A stretch of DNA of 64,000 nucleotides from Streptomyces venezuelae (GCF_008642375.1 NZ_CP029194.1:3720001-3784000), one strand, 5' to 3'; counted from the stretch's first letter, positions 27,018-35,202 are shown. The notes: a model not told the origin generated them from the sequence alone. Numbers and translations are program-made.

Positions 27018-27428
27018 TTACCGTAGCGCACAATTGACGGTCCAATGCAACAACTCCGCCTCTACGAACGGATCTTCGAGCGTCGGCCGCGACCGCCAGT
27101 CCAACGGCCAGGTCAGCCCCTGCAACGCCGGGATCCCGACGTACGCCTCACTCCTGCCGCCGCCACTCAGCGCCCTCGTCGGCGCCGGCCACGCGAAGTC
27201 GCCTGCGGCGCGCGGCGGAAGCAGAAAGTACAGGTTCTTCTCACCCGTGGCCTCGCGGACGATCGGGCCCGCCTGGAAGTCCGTGAACGACATGATCCTG
27301 TACGCCACGTCCTCGCCGAGGAACCCCCCGATCCGTACGGCGTCGAAGTGCACGCCCGCGTGACGGAGGGCGTGACCGGTCTCGGGTACCCAAGCGGGTG
27401 TGATGTCAAGCGACTTGCGCAGATTCAT
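27018..27428 (-). CDS. Conserved hypothetical protein beside WhiJ-type locus
   Basis: 136 residues from ATG 27428, soluble and without signal peptide. Readable blocks are DITPAWVPETGHALRHAG, FDAVRIGGFLGEDVAYRIM, EKNLYFLLPPRAAGDFAWP and YVGIPALQGLTWPLDWRSRP. The pattern (ATG-GEKNLYFLLPP-...-GLTWPL) recalls the non-catalytic primase/polymerase-like small proteins encoded next to XRE/DUF397 pairs in Streptomyces, but I cannot prove it. It is divergent from the XRE gene at 27510. Confidence 0.65.
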   Translation of the reverse strand: MNLRKSLDITPAWVPETGHALRHAGVHFDAVRIGGFLGEDVAYRIMSFTDFQAGPIVREATGEKNLYFLLPPRAAGDFAWPAPTRALSGGGRSEAYVGIPALQGLTWPLDWRSRPTLEDPFVEAELLHWTVNCALR

Positions 27429-27509
27429 GCGGCCAGCTTGGAGGCCGTGGTCTGCTGAGACCAGCGACACAGTCCGGTTGTGCAGGACTGTGCACTCGGG
27501 AGGTCGGGT

Positions 27510-28325
27510 GTGAACAACGAGAAGAAGGGGAGCCCGGGGGCCGCGAAGGCCTTCGGTGCGCTCCTGCGTTTCTACCGCGAGCGGGCAGGCATCTCACAGG
27601 AGGCACTGGGCCGGGCAACCGGATACTCCAAGTCCCAGGTGGCCATGATCGAGCGCGGGGAGCGGCGGGCGAAGGGAAACTTCGTCGACATCGCGGAGGA
27701 GTTGCTGGGTGCACAAGGTGCACTTCTGACGGTGGCCGGGGAGGTCACGGCGAGTGGCATCGCCGCATGGTTCGAGGACTATCTGGAGGAGGCGAAGGCG
27801 GCGGGGATCCACATGTACGAGAACCATCTGATCCCCGGGCTTCTCCAGACCCCGGAGTACGCGCGGGCCGTCTTCCACTGCGCCGTGCCGGCCCTGGAGG
27901 ACGAGGAGATAGAGGCGGGCGTCGCGGCCCGGATCAAGCGGCAGGAACTGTTCTCCCGCAGGCCCGCGCCGCTGGTGACCTTCGTCCTGGAGAAGGCCGC
28001 GCTGACCAAGCCGCTCGGCGGGCCGGAAGTGCTCCGGAAGAACCTGCTGTACGTGCGTGAGTGCGCCGACCTGCGGAACGTCACCATCCAGGTGATGCCG
28101 GAGGACCGGCGGACCCACGCCGGGCTCAGCGGGCCGTTCATCCTTCTTGAGACCGAGCGGCGCCGAGGTCAACTCGTCTATGTCGAGGGTCAGGGCGGCA
28201 GGTACTTTCTCAGCGAGCAGCCGGACGTGGGGGACTGCTTCGCCCGCTACAGCACTCTGCGGGCGCAGGCCTTCAGTCCGGAGGAATCGGCACGACTCAT
28301 CGAACAGGTGGCACGAGAGCTATGA
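27510..28325 (+). CDS. WhiJ/Scr1-type XRE regulator
   Basis: 271 residues. An N-terminal helix-turn-helix (FYRERAGISQEALGRATGYS, KSQVAMIERGERRAKG) is followed by the DUF5753-type sensor domain (FEDYLEEAKAAGIHMYENHL, IPGLLQTPEYARAVF, RQELFSRRPAPLVTFVLEKAAL). The family pairs with small DUF397 proteins and works like an antitoxin or developmental switch. GTG 27510 is chosen: GGGAGG lies six bases upstream. An ATGA overlap couples it to the DUF397 gene. Confidence 0.9.
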   Translation: MNNEKKGSPGAAKAFGALLRFYRERAGISQEALGRATGYSKSQVAMIERGERRAKGNFVDIAEELLGAQGALLTVAGEVTASGIAAWFEDYLEEAKAAGIHMYENHLIPGLLQTPEYARAVFHCAVPALEDEEIEAGVAARIKRQELFSRRPAPLVTFVLEKAALTKPLGGPEVLRKNLLYVRECADLRNVTIQVMPEDRRTHAGLSGPFILLETERRRGQLVYVEGQGGRYFLSEQPDVGDCFARYSTLRAQAFSPEESARLIEQVAREL

Positions 28326-28558
28326 GCACCGACCTCAACTGGTTCAAGAGCAGCTACAGCAGCGACCAGGGCGGCAACTGCGTCGAAGTTGCCCTCTCCT
28401 GGTCCAAGTCCTCCTACAGCGGCGACCAGGGCGGCAACTGCGTCGAGGTCGCCTCCTGTGCGGACTCCGTCCACGTCCGGGACTCCAAGGACCTCGGCGT
28501 CCCCTCCTTCTCCGTCTCCCCCGGCGCCTGGGCCGCTTTCGTGGCCCGGGTCGGCTGA
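28322..28558 (+). CDS. DUF397 protein with duplicated core motif
   Basis: 78 residues. The DUF397 core W-x-KSSYSxDQGGNCVEVA occurs twice in tandem (residues 7-24 and 27-44), followed by a single C-terminal half (VHVRDSKDLGVPSFSVSPGAWAAFV). Usual members have one core. It is probably the small partner bound by the WhiJ-type regulator encoded upstream, with which it overlaps by four bases. The stop codon lies inside a terminator hairpin. Confidence 0.88.
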   Translation: MSTDLNWFKSSYSSDQGGNCVEVALSWSKSSYSGDQGGNCVEVASCADSVHVRDSKDLGVPSFSVSPGAWAAFVARVG

Positions 28559-28569
28559 CCCGGGCCACG
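28540..28569 (+). terminator. Hairpin terminator overlapping the DUF397 stop
   Basis: Perfect 13-base arms CGTGGCCCGGGTC (28540-28552) and GACCCGGGCCACG (28557-28569) with a GGCT loop. The stop codon TGA 28556-28558 is in the hairpin. It also separates the convergent lysozyme gene. Confidence 0.75.
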
Positions 28570-28574
28570 GGACC

Positions 28575-29651
28575 TCAGCGGTTCGCGAGCCGGTCCAGGT
28601 CGGCCCGCGTGCCGTTGAAGACGTCCGCGTTCACCGGGGCCTTGATGGCGTCGAAGAGCGCGGACTCCGTGTACTGCCACATCAGCCAGCTCGCCGAGCC
28701 CGCCGGCAGCGGCGGCCGGGTGATCGACCGGCGGTAGTCCGCGAGCTGGAGGCCGTACCCGGCGAAGGCCGTCGTCGAGCCCATGCAGTCGTCCAGGAAC
28801 GACTTCTGGGTGTAGATGACCGGTTTCCGGCCGAACGCGGTCTCCACCTTGTCCAGCCATGCCGTCACGTCGGCCACCGAGCCGTGGACCGGGCAGCGGC
28901 CGGTGCCGTCGTCCATGCGCTCCAGGTCCAGGACGGGCGGCAGGTCACCGGGGCGGTGGCCGGTGTAGCCGGTGGCGCGTACGGCGGCGATGAAACGGTC
29001 CGCCTGCGCGGGTCCCGTCGGCGCCGTCGCCGCCGTGTAGAAGTGGTACGGGGCGACCGCGAGGCCCGCCCGCCGGGCCGCTTCCAGGTCGGTGGCGAGG
29101 TAGGGGTCCGTGACGTCGAGGCCCCGCGTGGCCTTGACCGTCGCGAACTCGACGCCTTCCGCGCGCAGGCCGTTCCAGTCGATCGCCGCGCCTCCGGGGT
29201 GCTGGTACACGGAGGTGTCCACGCCGTCGACGGCGTAGCCCGCCGGGCGGGGCGGTTCACAGTAGGCGCCTCGGGCGGCCCAGTCGTCCAGTGCGGCCCA
29301 GGTGTTCGGGCCGACGATCCCGTCCTTGCCCAGACCGGCGCACGACTGGAACTGGGCGACCCGGCTCTCCGTCCCTCCGCCGAAGTCGCCGTCGACCACG
29401 AGGGGCGGGTAATGGCCTGGCTCCATCGTCAGGTTCAGCAGGCACTGGGCCTTCTGGACCTCGGCGCCGCTCGCGCCGCGTCGCAGGGTCGGGCGCGCGT
29501 CGGAGTGGCCGCACACGGCGGCTACCGGTCCTTCCCGGGCGGCGCGTCCGGCCGCATCGGCCGTCGCCGTCGACGCCGTCGTCGACGCGAGCAGCAGCGC
29601 GAGCGACGCCCCGGCGAGAGCCAGTAGCCCTCGGAGATTCCTTCGTCCCAT
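28575..29651 (-). CDS. Secreted GH25-like muramidase with peptidoglycan-binding domain
   Basis: 358 residues. A signal peptide (1-34) precedes a PG_binding_1 domain (LRRGASGAEVQKAQCLLN, VDGDFGGGTESRVAQFQ, VGPNTWAAL). The catalytic GH25/DUF1906-type barrel follows: DGVDTSVYQHPGGAAIDW, FATVKATRGLDVTDPY, APYHFYTAAT and the acidic PPVLDLER. It should cleave or bind cell-wall glycan outside the cell. ATG 29651 has GGGAGG five bases upstream. It is one of three wall-directed genes in 28.5-31.5 kb. Confidence 0.88.
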   Translation of the reverse strand: MGRRNLRGLLALAGASLALLLASTTASTATADAAGRAAREGPVAAVCGHSDARPTLRRGASGAEVQKAQCLLNLTMEPGHYPPLVVDGDFGGGTESRVAQFQSCAGLGKDGIVGPNTWAALDDWAARGAYCEPPRPAGYAVDGVDTSVYQHPGGAAIDWNGLRAEGVEFATVKATRGLDVTDPYLATDLEAARRAGLAVAPYHFYTAATAPTGPAQADRFIAAVRATGYTGHRPGDLPPVLDLERMDDGTGRCPVHGSVADVTAWLDKVETAFGRKPVIYTQKSFLDDCMGSTTAFAGYGLQLADYRRSITRPPLPAGSASWLMWQYTESALFDAIKAPVNADVFNGTRADLDRLANR

Positions 29652-29852
29652 CCTTGCCTCCCGTGACTTGTGTGATGTGAGTGCCGAGCGTTTCCCGACG
29701 ACATGCGGTCCGGCCTCAACTACGGGACTCCCCAGTCCAGTTCTGGCACATTGGGACGTCGGGGCGGCGGGGCGGCCCCGGACCGAGGACTACGCCGAAC
29801 CCTGGGGCGTCACTGGGCCGACGGCCGGGGGTGCTCTCGTCAGGAGTTCACG

Positions 29853-30938
29853 TTGAAACGATTCACAGCGGCCGAACGGTTCGCGTCCCGGCTGCGCGAG
29901 TTACGCCAGAGAGCCGACTACAGCTACGAGACCCTCGCCCAGAAGACCGGCACGAGCCGTTCCAGCGTGCACCGCTACTGCACCGGCTCCTCCGTCCCAC
30001 AGGACTACGGCCCCGCCCACCGCATCGCCGTCGCCTGCGGAGCCACCCCTGCCGAGCTGCGCGAGCTGCACCGGCTCTGGGCCCTGGCCGACGTCGAACG
30101 GGCCGAGGCGGCCGGGCCGACAGCACCCGCCGAGTCTGCTGAGCCCGCTGAACATGCCGAACCTGCCGAATCCGCTGGGCCTGCTGAACCTGTGGAGTCC
30201 TTTGCGTCCGCTGAGCCCGCGCCCCCGGCCGGCGGACCCGCGTCCGAGCGGCGGTCCTGGCGGCGGCTCGGTGTCGCCCTCGCCGTCACCGGTCTCGTCC
30301 TCGCCCTCGCCGCCTGGGGCGTCTCCGTCCTCGCCTCCCCCGCCGACGACACCGCGCCCGACGGACGGCTGCTGTTCTCGGACGCCTGCGGGCCCGTGAT
30401 CAGCATGGGGCAGAACGACGGGTGCGTACGGGACGTGCAGGAGCGGCTCCGCGGCCGCGGCGCCCGCATCGGCGTCGACGGCTCCTTCGGACCGGAGACC
30501 CTGCGCCGGGTGACGGCGTTCCAGGTCCTCGCGGGCCTCGTTCCGAACGGTGTCGTCGGGGACCCGACGAAGAAGGCGCTCCACGAGTCGCAGGTCCGCA
30601 TGGAGACCTGGTCGCCCGAGAAGGTGCGCCAACGGGTCCGCGAGGTGTTCACGGAGGTCCCGGACGACGCGGTGGCCATCGCCGACTGCCAGTCCTTCCT
30701 CGACCCCCTGCACATCCTGCCGAACACCAACGGCAGCAGGAACTGGGGGCTGTTCCAGATCTCCGACGCCCGTCTGGGCGAGCTGGGCGGTACGCCCGCC
30801 CAGGCGCTGGACCCCGAATGGAACATCCAGGCCGCCCGGAAGCTGTGGAGCCGCGAGCGCGACTTCGGCGACTGGCCCCACTGCGAGCGGGCCCTGAGGA
30901 AGACCCCGGCCGCACCGTCGGCGTCCGCGTCCCGCTGA
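29853..30938 (+). CDS. Membrane protein joining cytoplasmic HTH to extracellular peptidoglycan-binding and lysozyme-like domains
   Basis: 361 residues. An XRE helix-turn-helix lies at 10-60 (FASRLRELRQRADYSYETLA, TGTSRSSVHRYCTGS). It is followed by an Ala/Glu/Pro repeat linker (90-135), one membrane helix (139-162), a PG_binding_1 domain (about 185-245) and a lysozyme/SLT-like domain (255-350; NWGLFQIS). The residue expected to be the catalytic Glu in CES reads Gln280 (CQS), so the enzyme part may be inactive. The start is TTG 29853, six bases after AGGAG. Codon 17 (29901-29903) is TTA, which makes translation dependent on the bldA tRNA. The topology suggests a wall sensor that signals to DNA (inference). 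Confidence 0.85.
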   Translation: MKRFTAAERFASRLRELRQRADYSYETLAQKTGTSRSSVHRYCTGSSVPQDYGPAHRIAVACGATPAELRELHRLWALADVERAEAAGPTAPAESAEPAEHAEPAESAGPAEPVESFASAEPAPPAGGPASERRSWRRLGVALAVTGLVLALAAWGVSVLASPADDTAPDGRLLFSDACGPVISMGQNDGCVRDVQERLRGRGARIGVDGSFGPETLRRVTAFQVLAGLVPNGVVGDPTKKALHESQVRMETWSPEKVRQRVREVFTEVPDDAVAIADCQSFLDPLHILPNTNGSRNWGLFQISDARLGELGGTPAQALDPEWNIQAARKLWSRERDFGDWPHCERALRKTPAAPSASASR

Positions 30939-30945
30939 GGACGGG

Positions 30946-30988
30946 CGCGCCCGCCTCACCTCCCCCGTAAAGAGGTGAGGCGGGCGCG
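30946..30988. terminator. Bidirectional terminator
   Basis: Perfect 17-base arms (30946-30962 and 30972-30988; core CGCGCCCGCC and GGCGGGCGCG) with a nine-base loop. It lies between the convergent genes ending at 30938 and 30995. Confidence 0.8.
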
Positions 30989-30994
30989 TACGGA

Positions 30995-31450
30995 TCAGGC
31001 GTGGGCGTCGGCGAACCGCGCGAACGCGGCCCGTGTCGCCGGCCCGGCGACGCCGTCGATCGCACCCGTGTAGCCGCTGGTCGCCTTCAGCTGCCGCTGG
31101 AGCGCCTTGATCGTGTTGGGGCCGGGGTCTCCGTCGATCTCACCCGTGTAGCCCCAGTACTGCTTCAGGCAGCGCTGGTAGGCCTTCCAGCTGTTGGTGC
31201 CGAGGAGGCCGTCGATGCTGCCGTTGTAGTCCCAGTACTGGGCCAGCCAGCGCTGCACGTTCTTGGCCTGTGTGGTGCTCAGGCCGAGGTTGTTCGTCGC
31301 CAGCGTGCCGAAGGCCTCGGCGCCCACCGCCTGCCGGGCCGCCGGCGGAGATGCCGCGAAGCCGGTGCCCGCGGTCGCGAGGGTTCCCGCCGCCAGGCCG
31401 ACGACGGCGGTGGCACTGACGAAAGCCCTCGTCAGAACGCTCGGTCGCAT
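30995..31450 (-). CDS. Small secreted protein made of peptidoglycan-binding repeats
   Basis: 151 residues. A signal peptide (about 1-33) is followed by three successive PG_binding_1-like units (NVQRWLAQYWDYNGSIDGLL, YQRCLKQYWGYTGEIDGDPG, LQRQLKATSGYTGAIDGVAG), with no catalytic part. It probably coats or senses peptidoglycan, or competes with wall enzymes. ATG 31450 is chosen (GAAGGGAAAG upstream); an ATG six codons before overlaps that site. It converges on the HTH-lysozyme gene. Confidence 0.85.
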   Translation of the reverse strand: MRPSVLTRAFVSATAVVGLAAGTLATAGTGFAASPPAARQAVGAEAFGTLATNNLGLSTTQAKNVQRWLAQYWDYNGSIDGLLGTNSWKAYQRCLKQYWGYTGEIDGDPGPNTIKALQRQLKATSGYTGAIDGVAGPATRAAFARFADAHA

Positions 31451-31640
31451 GTGCTTTCCCTTCATTCGGTGACATTGCCGGTGTCGAACGGGGACGACGC
31501 TGGCAGGACGTCCCGAACCGCCGCAACGAACACCGCCCACCTGGGACGACGGGACGGTCCCGGCCGCGTGAGCTGGGCGGATGCCCCGCCCGCCGGGACG
31601 GGGATGGGATGCGGGCGGGCGCCGGGGAAGGCGGGAACGA

Positions 31641-31672
31641 TGAAGGCCCCCGCCGTGGGGCGGGGGCCTTCA
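31641..31672 (-). terminator. Hairpin terminator after the FG-GAP gene
   Basis: Perfect 14-base arms (31641-31654 and 31659-31672, core GGCCCCCGCC and GGCGGGGGCC) with a GTGG loop, 25 bases past the stop at 31698 on the minus strand. Confidence 0.75.
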
Positions 31673-31697
31673 CCGTCGTCCGTGCCGGTTCGGCGGA

Positions 31698-32930
31698 TCA
31701 GAACGCGCCGTTCAGACCCCACCAGTTGCCGTCCTCCGGGATGCCCGCGTTGAAGGCGCCCGTGCCCTTGCCCGTGTAGAGGACCAGGCAGCCCGCACCC
31801 GAGCATTCGGGGGAGACGTAGCTGCCGTTGGTGATCGTCGCCAGGTCGTGGCGGCCGTCGCCGTCGTAGTCGCCGACCGCGAGGAACGAGGCCATGACGT
31901 TCCAGCCGCCGCTGCCGATCAGCACGCGCGAGCCGAGGGTGCCGGTGGCGGTGCCCGGGTAGAACCAGAGCTTGCCCGTGGAGCCCTCGCGGGCGACCAG
32001 ATCGGCCCGGTTGTCGCCGTTCAGGTCACCGGTGGCGACCAGGGCGTTCATGGCGTTCCAGCCGCCGGCGCCGAGCAGCTTGCGCGCACCGAGGGCGCCC
32101 GTCGAGGTGCCCGGGTACAGCCACAGCTTGCCGGTGGTCTTCTCCACGGCGAGCAGGTCCGAGCGGCCGTCGGCGGTCAGGTCACCGAAGGCGGTGAGCT
32201 TGTCCATGGCGTTCCAGCCGCCGCTGCCGATGAGCTTGCGCGCGCCGACGCCGCCGGTGGCGCTGCCGCTGTTCGGGTAGAGCCACAGCTTGCCGGTGGA
32301 GCCCTCGCGGGCGATGACGTCCTCGCGGTCGTCGCCGGAGAAGTCGCCGTGCCGCGTCATGGCGTTCATGGCGTTCCAGCCGCCGGCGCCCACGAGCTTG
32401 CCCGTGCCGTCGCCGGGCAGGAACCAGAGACGGCCGATCTTGTCGCGGACCATGACGTCCGCCTGGAGGTCGGCGGTCATGTCACCGAAGCCCGAGAGCT
32501 TCCAGGTGGTCGCGGAGTGCCACTCGGGGTAGGCGGGCAGGACGCACTCACGCTCGGTGGGGACGAACTTCAGCGAGCTGACCGAGTTGCTGCCGGGGCC
32601 GCTCCACTCGCTGCCCGACGGGCTGGAGGGGATCACGCCGGCGCCCGCGTCGTCACCGTAGTTCGGGTCGTCGTACAGGCACGCGAACTTGTTCGTGCGG
32701 TTGACGACCGAGCGGAACGTGTTGTCCCAGGTCCCGAGCGTCGCCGTGTTCGCGGTCGTCTTGTACATCGTGCCGGTGCCGTTGTCGGTCTTCCAGGCAC
32801 AGAAGTAGCCCGACGGGCAGTCGCTGATCGCGGCCTGCGCCGGGGCGGCGCCCGCGCCCAGGAGGCCGGCCGAGGCGAGGCCCAGTGCCGTGGCCACCGT
32901 GGCCAGGCGCTTCAGCAGTGAAATGCGCAA
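31698..32930 (-). CDS. Secreted protein with I36 inhibitor-like head and FG-GAP repeats
   Basis: 410 residues. A signal peptide (about 1-33) precedes a peptidase-inhibitor I36/SMI-like domain (DCPSGYFCAWKTDNGTGTMY, CLYDDPNYGDDAG), then five FG-GAP/VCBS blocks in which GGWNAM or GGWNVM recurs between DLTADGRSDL/DLNGDNRADL calcium loops. It is a beta-propeller-like secreted protein. The start is TTG 32930, seven bases after AGGGG. The I36 family includes the Streptomyces metalloprotease inhibitor SMPI, so inhibition of proteases is possible but unproven. Confidence 0.82.
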   Translation of the reverse strand: MRISLLKRLATVATALGLASAGLLGAGAAPAQAAISDCPSGYFCAWKTDNGTGTMYKTTANTATLGTWDNTFRSVVNRTNKFACLYDDPNYGDDAGAGVIPSSPSGSEWSGPGSNSVSSLKFVPTERECVLPAYPEWHSATTWKLSGFGDMTADLQADVMVRDKIGRLWFLPGDGTGKLVGAGGWNAMNAMTRHGDFSGDDREDVIAREGSTGKLWLYPNSGSATGGVGARKLIGSGGWNAMDKLTAFGDLTADGRSDLLAVEKTTGKLWLYPGTSTGALGARKLLGAGGWNAMNALVATGDLNGDNRADLVAREGSTGKLWFYPGTATGTLGSRVLIGSGGWNVMASFLAVGDYDGDGRHDLATITNGSYVSPECSGAGCLVLYTGKGTGAFNAGIPEDGNWWGLNGAF

Positions 32931-33076
32931 TTCTTCCCCTTGTGAGGTGGCGCGGAGAAGCCCTCGACGCGCCGGGAGTGGGACCGTATCGCGCCCGGGT
33001 ACGCACCTCTCCGCAGGGGGCCCCACTATCCGGAATGCCCCATTCCGTGCCCTCTCACGGAACCTCGGCGGTCGCC

Positions 33077-33922
33077 CTACCGGATGGAGTAGTCGTCGTA
33101 TCCGCCCAGGAAGGCCACGACCGCCAGGACGATGCTCGCGGCGGAGAAGGCGAGGCCGACGAGGAGGACGCCCAGACAGAAGACGGTGTCCCACGTCTTG
33201 CGGAGCCACGAGTACGCGACGGTCACGGTGCCGGGCTTCTTCGGGTGGTAGGCGACCTGGATGGTCGCCGCACCGCCCTTGGCGTACACACGACGGTTCG
33301 CGCCGTGCAGGTCGGTGTACACGTAGTTCCCCGAGCGGCCGAACAGGCCGCTCATGTCCTCGTACCGCATCGCCTCGACCGTGACGCCGTACCGCGGCAG
33401 GTACCACTGGTCGTACACCACCTTCATCGACAGGGCGCCGAACGCGGCGATCCCCACACTCACGGGGGTGGTCAGCAGGAACAGGAACGCGATCACCACC
33501 GGCGCCAGGATCCCGAGGGCCACGGTCACCCCGGCGACCAGAAGGGCGGCGACCCACAGCGCGATCTTGAACCTGCGCTTCCGCGCGTCCTCGTCGGACT
33601 CCGTCAGGGCGCGGACGGTGACGAGGGCCGCGCCGTCGGCGGACTCCCCGGCGCGCTCGGGCAGGCGCGCGTTGACCGCGTCGGCGAACACCGTGGCCGC
33701 CGCCTCACTCACGCCCTCGACCCGGTGGACGGCCGGCGACGTCCCGGCCGGGGCGGTGAGCTCCACGGCGACGGCGCGGCCCTCGGCGCGGATCCGCCGG
33801 ACGGCCTGGAGCGGAATCCGCGTCTCCGCGTCCGCGCGGCTCAACACGAGGGCTTCGCCTTCGGATTGGAGGACGGCGCCGCCGGAGCCACGCAGGACGG
33901 GTATGGGCGAGGCGAGGGACAT
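33077..33922 (-). CDS. PH-like-domain membrane protein, function unknown
   Basis: 281 residues. The N-terminal 90 residues look like a DUF4429/PH-type beta domain (GGAVLQSEGEALVLSRADAETRIPL). Hydrophobic segments follow at 122-160 (ALWVAALLVAGVTVALGIL, VVIAFLFLLTTPVSVGIAAF), then a soluble loop (YEDMSGLFGRSGNYVYTDLH) and a C-terminal helix (VFCLGVLLVGLAFSAASIVL). No catalytic residues are evident. The start is ATG 33922. Confidence 0.7.
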   Translation of the reverse strand: MSLASPIPVLRGSGGAVLQSEGEALVLSRADAETRIPLQAVRRIRAEGRAVAVELTAPAGTSPAVHRVEGVSEAAATVFADAVNARLPERAGESADGAALVTVRALTESDEDARKRRFKIALWVAALLVAGVTVALGILAPVVIAFLFLLTTPVSVGIAAFGALSMKVVYDQWYLPRYGVTVEAMRYEDMSGLFGRSGNYVYTDLHGANRRVYAKGGAATIQVAYHPKKPGTVTVAYSWLRKTWDTVFCLGVLLVGLAFSAASIVLAVVAFLGGYDDYSIR

Positions 33923-33965
33923 GGGCGTGATCGTAGAGGGGAGTCATCCAGGCTTCCAGGGGCTT

Positions 33966-34949
33966 CTACGGTGTCAGGACCCCGTTCAGGAAGGGCTCGA
34001 CGGTCTCGCTCCAGGCCTCCGGGTGCTCGTAGTGGAGGAGATGGCCCGCGTCGGGGATCTCCGCGTACGCCCCGTGGGGCAGGACCCTGACCATCTCCTG
34101 GGCCTCCGCGCGGCCCAGCTCCCCGTCGAGGCCGCGGACGACGAGCGTCGGGCAGCGGACCTGGGCGAGCGACTCCCAGTGGGCGTCGTGGACCCATGTC
34201 TCGCGGGAGGTCAGCATCTGCGCCGGGTCGAAGACCGGGCGCCAGCCGTCCGGGTGCTCGGCCATCACCTCGGCGAAGAAGGCGCCCCGGGCGGGGTTCG
34301 GGCGCTCGACCCACGGGTCGTCCTCGCCGAACCAGCGGCGGACGGCGTCCAGCGACGGGAAGGGCGCGGGCCAGCCCCGGAACCAGTCCTGCCACGCGCG
34401 CTGCGAGGCGGCGCCGAGGGCGGAGGCCCGCATGTCGCAGATGACGAGGGCGCGGACCAGGTCGGGGCGCTCGGCGGCGAGTTGCCAGGCGGTGAGGGCG
34501 CCCATGGAGTGGCCGACGAGGGTGACGGGGCCGAGGCCCAGCTGCTCGACGGCGGCGGCCGCGTCCGCCACGTACGCCTCGCGGGTGAAGGGGCCGGCGG
34601 CGGGCTTCTGGCTGTGGCCGTGGCCGCGCTGGTCGAGGGCGATGACGCGGTGACGGCCGGTCAGACGGCGGACGGCGGGGGCCCAGTGGGCGGCGTGCCC
34701 CATGAGGCCGTGGAGGAGTAAGACGCCCTGGGTGGAGGGGGTGGCGGAGGTCGCCGGAGTGACCGGAGTCGGCCTGGTGGCGGCGGGGACGGGGGCGCCG
34801 CCCGCGTGCCGCGCGGCAGATGCCGGTGCCGGCCGCGGGGCGGGGGGCCGCGGGGCCTTCGGGTCCTCGCCTTCGCCGGTCAGCGTCGTGTAGTCCCAGG
34901 CGGCCAGGCGTACGCCGCCGGCCCCGGTGACGTCGAGTCGTCGCGCCAT
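33966..34949 (-). CDS. Alpha/beta hydrolase with Pro/Ala-rich insert
   Basis: 327 residues. Oxyanion HG in VLLLHGLMGHAAHW, nucleophile elbow GHSMG, acidic residue in VVRGLDGELG and His in DAGHLLHYE complete a triad. Between residues about 30 and 72 a Pro/Ala/Thr-rich low-complexity segment separates the first strand from the core. It is a soluble esterase, lipase or epoxide-type hydrolase without predictable substrate. A sequence resembling an SOS box lies at 34992-35007, 42 bases upstream of the ATG at 34949. Confidence 0.85.
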   Translation of the reverse strand: MARRLDVTGAGGVRLAAWDYTTLTGEGEDPKAPRPPAPRPAPASAARHAGGAPVPAATRPTPVTPATSATPSTQGVLLLHGLMGHAAHWAPAVRRLTGRHRVIALDQRGHGHSQKPAAGPFTREAYVADAAAAVEQLGLGPVTLVGHSMGALTAWQLAAERPDLVRALVICDMRASALGAASQRAWQDWFRGWPAPFPSLDAVRRWFGEDDPWVERPNPARGAFFAEVMAEHPDGWRPVFDPAQMLTSRETWVHDAHWESLAQVRCPTLVVRGLDGELGRAEAQEMVRVLPHGAYAEIPDAGHLLHYEHPEAWSETVEPFLNGVLTP

Positions 34950-34991
34950 GTCCCTGGCACCCCCTCTTTCCCGTCGAACCGCATCAGACTA

Positions 34992-35007
34992 TCGAACTCG
35001 CATTCGA
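34992..35007. promoter_or_regulatory. LexA/SOS-box-like palindrome
   Basis: TCGAAC-TCGC-ATTCGA. Eleven of twelve defined positions match the actinobacterial SOS box TCGAAC-N4-GTTCGA; the difference is one G to A in the right arm. It is 42 bases upstream of the hydrolase start codon, within a plausible promoter. Confidence 0.45.
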
Positions 35008-35174
35008 AAATGCGCTTCTGCCACCCAACACCCCTCGTTCGAGTGACAGGGCTCAAGGATTGACTCCCGCTGCCGAGGGGAGATCTTGAACGGGAGGCGG
35101 ACCGCTCGGGGAAAAACGGTCCGACGGGACTGACCTTGAGAGCTCGGGGCTCCAGGTCAGCACAGGGGAGGACA

Positions 35175-35202
35175 GGCCCCGGCGCCACAAGGCGCCGGGG
35201 CC
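35175..35202 (+). terminator. Perfect GC hairpin in the hydrolase-dmdR1 intergenic region
   Basis: 12-base arms GGCCCCGGCGCC and GGCGCCGGGGCC with an ACAA loop. As no gene ends here on the plus strand, it could end a small RNA, or serve leftward read-through from dmdR1. Confidence 0.55.
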
